64,000 nucleotides of DNA. Source: Sindora glabra. Taxonomy: Eukaryota; Streptophyta; Magnoliopsida; Fabales; Fabaceae. The notes under the pieces were generated by a model that did no database searches, had not been told where the DNA came from, and saw nothing but the letters and a program-made list of their open reading frames with translations. This document shows positions 44,901-56,900 of this stretch, piece by piece. Where the stretch lies: assembly GCA_020226215.1 (NCBI GenBank), contig CM035226.1:94140895-94204894 (forward strand). Direction: 5' to 3'. How positions within the stretch are numbered: the first letter of the stretch is position 1; every line of letters starts with the position of its first letter. A program made the position numbers and the translations under genes.

Positions 44901-47900
44901 TCAAAACCACTCGTATATATTTTGGTAACAGAACAATCAACAAATAGTGTTTTCCATAATCATGACAACATCAAGATATCAGAGCAAAACCATGATACAA
45001 ACTGCCTTTTCCTTTCACAATAAAAAAGAGTACCACAATGAAGCAAGAAGATAAAAGCCTAATAAAGAAAAGGACAAAGTATAATATGCCTTCATGAAAT
45101 AACCTATCTCACATAGGCACTGAAATGTCAGTACTTTAAAATAGTAAACTAGGCATGCAAAATCATCCCTTTCACATTCTTCATTTTATTTTTTATTTTC
45201 TTCCTTCAAAGCCTTTCACTTTCTTTCTTTTTCTATTTTCATTATATTTGATAGAACACCTTTCACTTTCTTGTACTAATGTATTTCATTTGTGACTAAC
45301 TGAGTAAACTACCAAGTATTCTTCCTTTTTCCCCCCTTCTTGTTCCTTATGCCTTTTCAAATAAAGTAGTTTTTAAACTGATTTAACAATGGTTCCAAAC
45401 AAATCATTAAGTTCAAGGAAATATTATGTTTCGATACATACTTATAAGTTTTTCATGGGAAGTTTTACTTGTCCATCGCTCCCAAATGCTATCTTCCAAT
45501 TTGTTTAGCTCAAAGATAGCATACTGCAGATATTGTCAAGAGAGAAGGAAGGGAAAAAAAATAAAGAATCAACTCAAAACTACATTATAATGAAAAACAA
45601 AAGGATATTCAGCATATGCAGCACCAAGAATGCGAGAAGCATCAAAATAAATAGTAATACAGGCTACAAATATATATTGATTACTTCTCACGAAGAAATA
45701 TTCTGAAATTAATCAGTCATATGATGATCCAGACCATGAACTAATGATACCGGAAGAAGTGGTATACTCAAGAGGATTATAAGACCAATAACTTCTTTTT
45801 TTCCTTTTTTTTTGGGGTGAATAGTGAAAGAATTTCATTGGCAGAAAAGGGAGATTACAAGAGGAAGAAGATATGATATCCTCCACCATAAAACAAAGAA
45901 ACAGGCAGTAAAGCTGTGAGGTTGATCTTCTTGAAGAACAGTTCTCCTGAAGTTGGATCTCTGGTTGTTATAAACGCTCTAGAACCCAATTGATCATCAA
46001 AATTCCGCTACCCAAAAGTAATTACATCTTTGACAATGTGCATCCATATTCTCTTTGGGAACTAACATCTAATTTTAGACAACCACTGAATAGAACCAGA
46101 AGACCACTTTAGACCGAAAAACTGCAGATTTCAGGTATTAAAGAAAGCATGGAATACTTAATTTTTATAAAAATACAGCAAATACATTCTTTGATAGCAT
46201 AAGAACTTATATTTTGATAGAGGATTAAAAAAAAAAATGAGAAATTATTTTTCCATATAAGAAAAGAAAATTTTAGGCTTAAATGCAATTTTGGTCCTCC
46301 TAATATATAAATTATGTCATTTTGGTCTGCCTAATTTAAAATAATCTATTTTGGTCCCCTTAAGTATTAAAATAGTGCAGTTTTGGTTCCCCATTTGATT
46401 TTTGTCAATATCCATCAATTTCTATCAACTCCTGTTTGATCTATAAACAGTCATTACATTATTTTTTAGATAAATCACTTTTATTTTTAATTTTTAGATA
46501 ATTAACTCTTAAAATGATTCAATTTTTCATATATAATCCTTTGATTTTGCTCAAAATTTTTAAAAACTAGATAAAATTTTCTTTTATGCTTACATAGAAT
46601 CAATTTAGGTTATTATGGAAGAAGTATTAGGCATATAAGGTCATGTGAGGTCAAGAAAATGACGAAAATTAAATAGGAAGACTAAAACTGCACCAATTTA
46701 ATATTTAAAGGGATGAAAATAAATTATTTTAAACTAAGAGAACCAAATTTGCACAATTCATATTTTAGAGGGACTGAAATTACATTTAAGCCAAAATTTT
46801 ATCAGGTAAAGGCAAATAATTACCCCAACAAAAAAAAAATTGAGGGCAAGGGATCCTCCTTCAGAGAACATAGTAAATGGAAAACTATAACTTCTAAAAT
46901 AATAACACACAAAATAAAATATGCCAAGACCCAAACCCATAAAAAGGCTAATTTAAAAGGAAAAATAAAAAGAAATATCCAAGAGAATGTAAAAAACATA
47001 ATTGTTCAGATCAGGGACAAAGAGTAAAATGGTTGAGGAGTTGAAATAATACTTATTAAGGACTTATATGAAAAATTCATTTATTTTTTTACTGTTGGGG
47101 GGGGGGGAACACTAAATATGAATTTATTTCCACCAAAAAAAAAAATTCCCTTTAACACATAAAGCCACCCCAAACTCTAATGAGCCTTTGTCCCTGGTTC
47201 AGATATGATTCAAGTTTGTTTGAACTCACATATAAAGTGTTTAACTGAACGCAGAGTGTTGGAGTTGCTAGAACACTAATTTCTCTGGACCTTGTCGGCT
47301 CATCAGGTACCCTACTATCAAACAATTCCTTCTTTACAAATGCCTTTATTCCAGCTTCCTTTTTGTATCGTGTGAGAATAGGCACAGGTGGTATTAGATC
47401 CTCCTTGCTTGCTGCGTTATTAGAAAGTAACTCTATGAATATGCAGAACTACACAGAAAATAACTCTAAGGGAAAGACCAGCATCCGCATAGAGCAGTAG
47501 AGCTAAGAAAATAATAACTCTACCTAGAAGACAGTTGAACAAATGAAATATCACAGACACTTTATTTAAAGTTAGTATCATCTAGTAAAGAAGACATAGT
47601 TCAGAAACTGGTGACAGTTATGGATGATGTAAGTGTTTCTGAAATAAAATAGAGAAAGAACCTTGGAATATAACGTCTGTTTAAAAATGTTTCAAACAAG
47701 CAGTTCTGCCACATCAGCCTGATATGGATAGCAGGGTAGGGTGACTAGGACTTATCAAGTAGCCTCACACCTTCAATTTGCATTTAACGCATTTCGAGAC
47801 AATTGAAAATCCCAGACTCATATGTAAGCATCAGTAACAATTACACAGGTTTCATGAAAAAGAATCAACACTGAGAAGAAGATCCACTACTCCACACCAG

Positions 47901-50900
47901 CTAGCATAATTAAATTATGGGCATATTACACTCAGCTACCCTAAGGTACAACCTAATTACACTCATACCCCCTTTTATTTTTAAAAATATACACTCACCT
48001 CTCTTATTTTCCAAAGGTAGGGGAGATTATTGTATGCTTAAAATAAAACAGAAGGGAGGTGAGTGTATATAAAAAGGAGGGTCAGTGTATATATTTTAAA
48101 ATAATGGGATGTGAGCATAATTAGATTAAACCTCAGGGAATGTGAGTGTAATTCACCCTTAAATTATTAAAATGTATTTACTGATAGTTAAAAAAGTGAA
48201 CATCTACAACTCTCTTAAGGACACAAAGTTCAGATGTTTGTGGACCACAGATCCCCTACTTCATCATTTAAACAGAAATGTGATCAATCAATCAAGAATA
48301 TGTATATATCATCCACTCACCTAAGCCATCAACGACCTGATTTGCATAAGCTTGCAGAACATTGTCAATGCCACGAAACAAGCTATTTAATTCTGTAAGC
48401 CCCATGGGGACTTTAAGACCAAAAAATTGATCAACTGTCTGCATGCCAACAAAGAAATTATTTAGAATTGTGGCAGATAGATGGACATATTGTCTCACTA
48501 ATAGATTTCCTCCTCAATGTGTGTAAAGAGCCTCAGGCTATTATCACCTAATTTCATGCGAGCATTTGGAAAAAAAACAGATAATTTTCTTCATAGAAAA
48601 AGAAAATATTATCAAATAGAGGAAGAAAGGCACATGAAAAGAGGAGAAGCAATCCGTAGAAGGACGAGAAACCAATAAGGCTAGGAGCTACAACACAATC
48701 ACATGATTAAGACTTCTTAATTTACCACATTTCTACAAGCGGAATCAATGGAATTGATGGAACCAAATAAAATCCTAGGAAATTTAAATGACGTAGAAGT
48801 AAGCACTCAATTGGAAATCAATTGAACTGAACTCTACCCTGCACGATTGAGAATGAAGGTTTGAGGAAACTTTCAAAAGAAGCTATTCCTCTGCTCTAGA
48901 GAAGCTACAAGCAAGTATTTGAACATTTTGTCTTGCATAATCTTAGCATTTTGTTAAAAATTCTAAAGTTCTTTAGTCTTTGTAGGCACATAGCAATATT
49001 ATGAATACATAGTGACACTATGTCATAAGTAAGCTGTTTTTCTAAACACACACACTGCCCTTTTATTGTTCTCCAGCATGCTCAATACTTTCATTTTTGG
49101 TTCGTGTTTTGGCTTATTGCAGATTCCATATCTATACTCTAATCATATGTGATGCACAAACTACAAAAAATTGCGCAGAAAAAAGTTAGCGCGCACACAC
49201 ACTTGACGCAGATAAGTAAAAAGGGCAACAGACCAATGCCTATAAAGTTATGACTCCTATGATCCTGCTTTCAAGATATAGCTCATTCTTTCCTTAAAAA
49301 TAAATAAAGAATCAAAGATATTGCTGGACGGCTAGGGGTACTAATATCTATCTTAAAATCATATAAAAATGACCAAAAGAACTACTGCATTCTTACCTCC
49401 TCCACAATCCTGTAAACTTCCACAATGGAAATTGCATGCTTCTGTTGAGGAGATATGGGGTTCCATTGCTGTGAAAGCATATTCACACCATATTAATACA
49501 TGTGTAGCAGTGTAATGGAAGCAGAACATAGAATGAACAGGCCTAGCCAGAGGAAAGAACAAATATACATGAACTTGAATTGAGATAGTGAAAGAAGGGA
49601 AAAATGAAATATTTAAAGATAAATTTCAAATATTAACAATGATAATGACACAATACTATTAATTTCTAGTTATTTTTGCATACAATACACATACAGTGGC
49701 AGGCACCAGTAGCTGAGGAGCCTGCTGGTTGAACCAGAAACTTGGAGATAAAGGCACTTAACAGTATTAATGTGTAGCATACGATTTTTCCTTTTTACCA
49801 CAATTTAGGTTGAGTGTGATCATTATACAACTACAGTTTCACATGGTGATAATTAATCACTTGAATAATTAATTCCAAGGTCACAGTAATTAGGACATTG
49901 TCCACCATTCGAATCCCGGGGGTCTTCCACATGAGTAGGTGTTAGTGGTTAAGCAGAGCAAAATAATTGAATTTTACCATTTGCCACAACTATAGAGTAC
50001 AAACTATATGATAATGATTGTAACCTGACACAGTTTAAACTCACCACTCGTTTGGATGCTCTATGACAAAAAATTAAACAAAAGCACAATAGAGTCAAAT
50101 TTTCCATAATAAAAATGTTCTCTTCCTCTTCTTTCTCACTCATCCAAATAAGTTGTAGCAAACCAACTTTCATGTAAAACTAACAGATATACATGCAAAT
50201 GAAGTTTGACGAATGGTATGCATTGGTTCTCGATAAAACATCTCATTCTTATGCTTGTAGCATGTAATAAAAATACAACTTAAAAGGCTGCACATTCCAC
50301 AGTTCAATCTGGAATAGTTAGAATAAAGGCAGTTTACTGTTTGCTTTATTTACATAAATAAATGTACTGCCAGTTCGTCAAATGAAAAGGAGGTGATTCA
50401 GTGTTCCCTTCAAATTTAGATCTCACAATATAAAATGACATGTCTACTATATAAATAGGGCATTAAATATACCTTCTTTGAAAAAAATAAAATAAAATAA
50501 AATAAAGAAATCTCATAGACAAAAATAGCACTTAAAAGTTAACTGATTTACTATTCAATCTTATGGCTCTACTATACTTATTTCCTTTACCATCTTGATC
50601 ACGCTGTTGAGATTATCCAATTTTTCTATTTTCCTTATTTAGTTCTTTCCATGTATATCCTAATATGATTAGCTATACATATCTTAGATTAGGATAATTT
50701 CATTATTGTTGATTCTTAATCCCTAAAATCAAGGGATTTGATTTGTATAGTTATGAATATAAATAAATATGCTGAGAGTCAGTTTTCTCTCAAGCAATTC
50801 ATCAAAATCAAGTTGATATCAGAGCTCACATCCAATGGGCCTGATAATAATAAAAAAAAAAGAGAGAGGTCAAAGGTCAGAAGTCAGAAACAGAGGAAAA

Positions 50901-53900
50901 ACGTCATCTCTGTCCAGAAGTCTTATCATCCGACCAGCCGACATATCACCAATTGCCATCTAATTCTGTCCAGCCACGCGCCGTTAAGTGCGTTCAGAAG
51001 CAAAGGAGTTCGTCGGCGCGTGAAGACCACGCGCCACCTTCCTGGTCACGGTTTAACCTCCGATCATCTTATCGGCGCCTCCTCTGTCTATCCCAGGGGT
51101 CAATAGTCCGAGTTGTTTACCTTGCTTGATCTCCCTCATCCCACCTTGCTTCATCTTTTATGGCTTCTGCTGGTTTTTCTTTTGCAAACAACACTCCCAT
51201 TTCCTTTGTCTTCTTTGGTAATCCATCCATAACATCAGAGAAACTCAATGGCAAGAATTATATAGATTGGCAAGCTGCTTTAGAAATATGGTTTTTGGGA
51301 CAAGGCCTCTCAAATCACTTAACTAAAAGGGCTGAAGACATTGATGCCACTAAATGAGATCAATGAAGAAGGCTAACTATCAGCTGGTTTCTCTCTTATG
51401 GCAGTCCATTGATTCAAACCTATTGGTCCATTTTCGTACTTATAAGACATGCTATGACATATGGAAGAAAGGCTCGGAGTGTCTATTCAAATGATGTCCA
51501 TGCAACTTTATGATGTAGTGCATAATTTAGCTACTCTTCAGATGTCAAATCATGATCTCCCATCATACTTGAATAAAGCACAATCCACCATTGATGAGGT
51601 TAAGTTAATCTTGACTAAATGACAATCTTCAAAAGGTGCTGACTAAGATTGATAACATGTGTATGGTGTTTGTTCTTAATGGCTTGCATAAGGATCTTGA
51701 ATCTGTCCGGAATCAAATATTGACAAGTTCTACTATCCCTACAATAGAAAATCTTATTGATCGTCTACTTCATGTTCCTTCTCCAAAAACCTTGACTAGT
51801 ACTGGTTCTCAATCAGGTTCAAAATCTTTAGCATTTCTCTCTAATCTAGCAGGTCGTGGAGGCTGAGGATGTGGTCGAGGTGGTAGAAAAGGAGGTCGTG
51901 GCTCTAATAATCGCTCACAATGTTCTTATTGCAAACGTATGGGTCACACTCAAGATAAATGTTACTCCTTACATGGATTTCCTAAGAAACCAGCCAATGT
52001 GACATACGCTCAGTCTTCAGTGTCTGAAAAACAAACTGAACCTCGAAGTGACAATCAGAATATTTTGTCAGATATTGAATACAAGGAGTATTTACAGGCT
52101 CAAGGCAACTTCTAGTAACTCATAATGGTGATACCACGATATGTTTCTCTCAATCCTCGTCTGTTGGATCCTGGATTTTGGACTCTGGTGCTTCTGATCA
52201 CATAGCTGGTAATCCTTCTCTCTTTCTCAAACTTATCACAGCCCAAAACGCCACACCATATCACTTTAGGCTGATGGTTCCAAAGCTAAAGTCATTGGTA
52301 CATGGTCAAGCCACACTTCTTCCTTCATTATCTTTAAATTCTGTACTTTTTATACCTTGATTGTCCTTTTAATTTGGTCTCTGTTAGTCAACTCACTCGC
52401 AATCTTAATTGTTCCATAACCTTTACTTCCAATTCTTTCTTTATACAGGACCGGAGTACGGGACAGACAATTGGTACAGGATCTGAATCACATGGTTTAT
52501 ATTATCTCCAGCCTGCATCTTCTACTGCTTGCACCACCTTCAGAGTCACCAAATCTTCTGCATTATTGTTTAGGTCATCCAAGTCTCAATAAATTGAAGA
52601 GAATGGTCCCTCATCTTTCCCATTTGCAATCTTTGGAATGTGAGTCATGTCAGCTTGGTAAGCATGTTCGAGCTTCCTTTCCAAGCACGGTTAAGTGTCA
52701 TGTGAATTCTCCTTTTGATCTTGTCCATTCAGATGTTTGGGGTCCAAGTCGAATTAGTTCTATCTTAGGGTATAAATACTATTACTTTTATTGATGAATT
52801 CTCAAGATGTACTTAGATTTTTTTAATGAAAGAACATTCGAAGTTATTTACTATTTTCCAGAATTTTTACAATGAAATTCAAACCCAATTTGGGCATTCT
52901 ATTCGCATTTTACGTAATGATAATGCAAAAGAATACTTCTCTGCCTCATTTCATCACTTTATGACTTCTCATGGCATAATACATCAATCTACTTGCCTAC
53001 ATACACCTCAACAAAATGGTATTGCTGAAAGGAAACATCGTCATATCATCGAAATTGCTCTGTACTCTTTTATTGCATGACAATGCACCTTTAAAATTTT
53101 GAGGTGATGCTGTACTCACTGCTAGGTTTCTTAATAAACCGAATGCCATCCTCTGTTCTGAATAATAAAGTCCCTCATTCTCTTTTATTTCCTGGAGACC
53201 AACTCTTCAAAGTTCCCCTACAGTGTTTTTGATTCCACTTGTTTTATGCATAATCTTGCACCAAGGTCTTGATAAATTGTCTAGCCCGTGCCATTAAATG
53301 CATTTTCTTGGGTTACTCTCGGACACAGAAAGGATATAGATGCTATTCTCCTTCTACTCATCGGTTTTACATGTCTACTGACAGTCACTTTCTTTGAGGA
53401 TACTCCCTACTTTACTTCATCAGTATCACCACATTCTGTTTCCTAGGTATTACCTATGCCACCCATTCCACTTGTTATTGATTCTTCAGTGTCTTCTCCT
53501 CCTCGTCCTCTTATCACTTATCAACGTCATCCCGTGTCCAAGCAATATCAGAAGAAGTTACCATTGATGAAACCGGTGATTCAGCTTCTATCCCAATTGA
53601 TCTACCTTCTCCGGATCCACCTTGCACCTTCTGATGACTTACCCATAACTCTTCACAAAGGTACACGTTCTACTCGTAATCCTTATCCCATCTATAATTT
53701 CTTAAGTTATCATCACCTTTCTCCTTCCTATTATGCTTTTGTATCTGCTATTTCCTCTATTTCTATTCTAAAAACTGTCTAGGAAGCACTCTCTCATCCA
53801 GGATGGACGACAGGTTATGATTGATGAAATGGCAGCTTTGGAATCAAACCATACTTGGACCATTGTTCCATCTCCTCCTGGAAAATCTATCGTTGGTTGT

Positions 53901-56900
53901 CGGTGGGTGTTTACCATCAAAGTGGGCTCAGATGGTTAAGTTGATCAATTGAAAGCTCACTTAGTAGCCAAGGGTTACACTCAAATATTTAGGACTTAAC
54001 TATGGTGATACCTTCTCTCCTATGGTAAAAATGACCTCTGTTCGTTTGTTCTTATCTATGGCAGCCATGCATCATTGGCCTCTCCATCAGTTAGATATTA
54101 AAAATGCATTCCTTCATGGTGACTTAGAAGAGGAAATTTATATGGAGCAACTTCCTGGATTTGTTGCTCCGGGGGAGTCACGTGGCTTTGTTTGCAAGTT
54201 GTATAAGGCTTTGTATGGTCTTAAACAGAGTCCTCGGGCATGGTTTGGAAAATTCAGTAAAGTCCTTAAGAGTTTTGGCATGATTCGCAGCGAAGTAGAC
54301 CATTATGTATTTTACAAACATTCTTCCTCTAATCAATGCATTTACCTTGTTGTCTATGTAGACGATATTGTCATTACAGGAGATGATCATGATGGCATCA
54401 TACATCTCAAACAGCACTTGTTTCAACACTTTCAAACCAAAGACTTGGGACAATTGCAATACTTTCTTGGAATTGAAGTAGCCCAATCAAGAACAGGTGT
54501 CGCTATATCTCAGAGGAAGTATGCTTTCGATATTTTGGAAGAGACAAGAATGCTAGATTGCAAACTAATTGATAATCCTATGGATCCCAACATCAAACTT
54601 ATGCCAGATCAGGGAGAGCTCTATTCAGATCTAGGAAGATATTGGAGATTAGTAGGGAAGTTAAATTATCTTACTGTGACCAGACTTGACATTTCATTTG
54701 TTGTAAGTGTTGTGAGCCAATTTCTTAATTCCCCTTATGATAGTCATTGGGATGCAGTGGTCCGAATCTTGAGGTACATTAAAAGTTCTCTTGGAAGTGG
54801 TTTGATCTATGAGAATAGAGGTCACACTGATATTGTTGCATATACAAATGCAAATTGGGCTGGCTATCCAAGTAATAGACGACCAACTTCAAGTTATTGT
54901 ATTCTCATTGGAGGGAATCTCATTACTTGGAAGAGTAAAAAGCAGAATGTTATTGCTAGATCAAGTGCAGAAGCAAAACACCGAGCTATGGCCCTCACTA
55001 CATACGAGCTCATATGGTTAAAACAACTTCTTTCTGAGTTAAGATTCTGTGAAGTAAGACCTATGAGTCTTATTTGTGATAATCAGGCAGCTTTATATAT
55101 CGCGTCTAATCCAGTTTTTCATGAACAAACCAAACATATAGAGATTGATTGTCATTTCATCCGAGAAAAGGTCTTATCTAGAGAAGTTGTTACATCATTT
55201 GTAAATTCTAATGATTAGTTAGCAGACATGCTTACAAAGTCACCACGGGGTCCAAGAATATCATATATTTGTGACAAGCTTGAAGCACATAACATACATG
55301 CTCCAGCTTGACGGGGAGTGTTGAGATTATCCTATTTTTCTATTTTCCTTATTTAGTTCTTTCTATGTATATCCTGATATGATTAGCTGTACATATCTTA
55401 GAATAGGATAATTTCATTATTGTTGATTCTTAATCCCTAAAATCAAGGGATTTGATTTGTATAGTTATGAATATAAATAAACATGCTGAGAATCAGTTTT
55501 CTCTCAAGCAATTCATCAAAATCAAGTCACGCAAACATATTCCACCATATATTTTTAACACTACTAATTCTGCAAGCATGACCCCCCCCCCTTTCTTTTG
55601 TTTGGGGGGGGGGGGGGGGATAGAAAAAGAAATGACCCCACACAATTGAAGATGATTAATTGACCTCCTAAAAAGTAGACATGCAAGCGACAGTATTTCC
55701 CCCTTTTTTTTCTTTTTTAATAAGTGAAATGATTATAATTATTGAACTTGCCAAATGGGACTCAATCCTTGTTTGAGAGTTTGAATATATAGTGGACATT
55801 AGCAAAAACACACATACTCCAAATTAGTGTTTTAAAACAGACCATACAATGAACAGGAAATGCAATCAGGCCATTCCATCATGATCAATTGGTTCAACTG
55901 GTTAAACCAATAGTGAAACCAATGATGTCATAAATAAATTAAATATTTTACATAGAATCATATATATATAATAGGAACTAACACATGCAATAAACAAAAG
56001 TTCATGGTAGGAAATAGCAAACTCAACAAATAAAAGGCACAAGATTCACAATGTATAAAACAATTTTTTATGACCCAGTCCAAAAGAAAATGCCAAACAG
56101 CCTAAAAAATCCCTTGTCTTTTACCCAACCAGTTTTGTAAAACCTTGCTGCTTCACCATTTTACAGATTGACACCAGTTTCAACCATTTCAAATTTTTAA
56201 TCCAGTGTGACCATGAAATCAGTTAAATATTCAATCTGAACTGTTAAGCAGAACAGTCGCTAGTTTGACCATTTAGTTCAGGTCCAATTTTCAAAACATT
56301 GCTGCAGAGGGAAGAGAAGTAGATAGATAAAAGCAATAGGTAGAAAAGCAACTGACAATGGCAAACAATGAAAGTGAAAAGTTAAAACGTTCCGTATCAC
56401 AAGTTGCTGAGAAACAAAATCAAAATGCCTGGTAATTAACAGGTTACAGGAGTCAAAAGATGTTCATGTCAGGGGATTTACCTCTTGTTGAATAGCCCGC
56501 TCGACCCAACCCAAAATTCTTCCAAGTTGTGAATTAAGCCAACGCAACACCAATGTTCCAGATTTTGATTCAATCTATAAAATCAAGAAGGCAATTAAGG
56601 CAGAAAAAAAAACATATATAAATATATATAATAAGTGATGAAACGCTACAATGCAAAACTTGCTAATACTGGTCAAATGTAACACACATATATGTATATA
56701 ATGTAAAGCAGATAATCCAGATCACGAATTAAGAAACTATAATTTTAGTATGGGGAAAGGGTTAGAGAAGAAAGATAAGAGAGATTAAGGAGAGCACATA
56801 TATAATGATTATAATGGCTGAATATATAAAAACTTGACCTAATCCTCTATTTATATAGAGGTAAAAATAAAATCGACTCTTGTAGTTGTACCCATTATTT

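Larger units (their letters stand above)
50605..55527 (+). mobile_element. complete Ty1-copia retrotransposon (4,923 bp) in an intron
   Basis: Bounded by two 209 bp LTRs and flanked by the 5 bp target duplication cacgc (50600-50604 and 55528-55532). Order inside: primer-binding site, gag with zinc knuckle, aspartic protease, integrase, reverse transcriptase, RNase H, polypurine tract. Integrase before reverse transcriptase makes it Ty1-copia. gag, integrase and the start of reverse transcriptase are broken by stops and frameshifts, so it is not autonomous. The LTRs differ at 7 of 209 sites (3.3%). It sits in the 7.0 kb intron 49469-56481 of the PATROL1-like gene in antisense orientation, and the flanking exons remain intact. 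Confidence 0.95.

Noticed and set aside
49880..49940. attcgaatcccgggggtc resembling a tRNA B-box, hence a possible tRNA or SINE
   Set aside because: No A-box at the right distance, no cloverleaf and no SINE tail could be found; similar phrases occur in many plant transposons.
54178..54486. Minus-strand 102-codon frame inside the copia element
   Set aside because: It is the antisense shadow of the reverse transcriptase reading frame.
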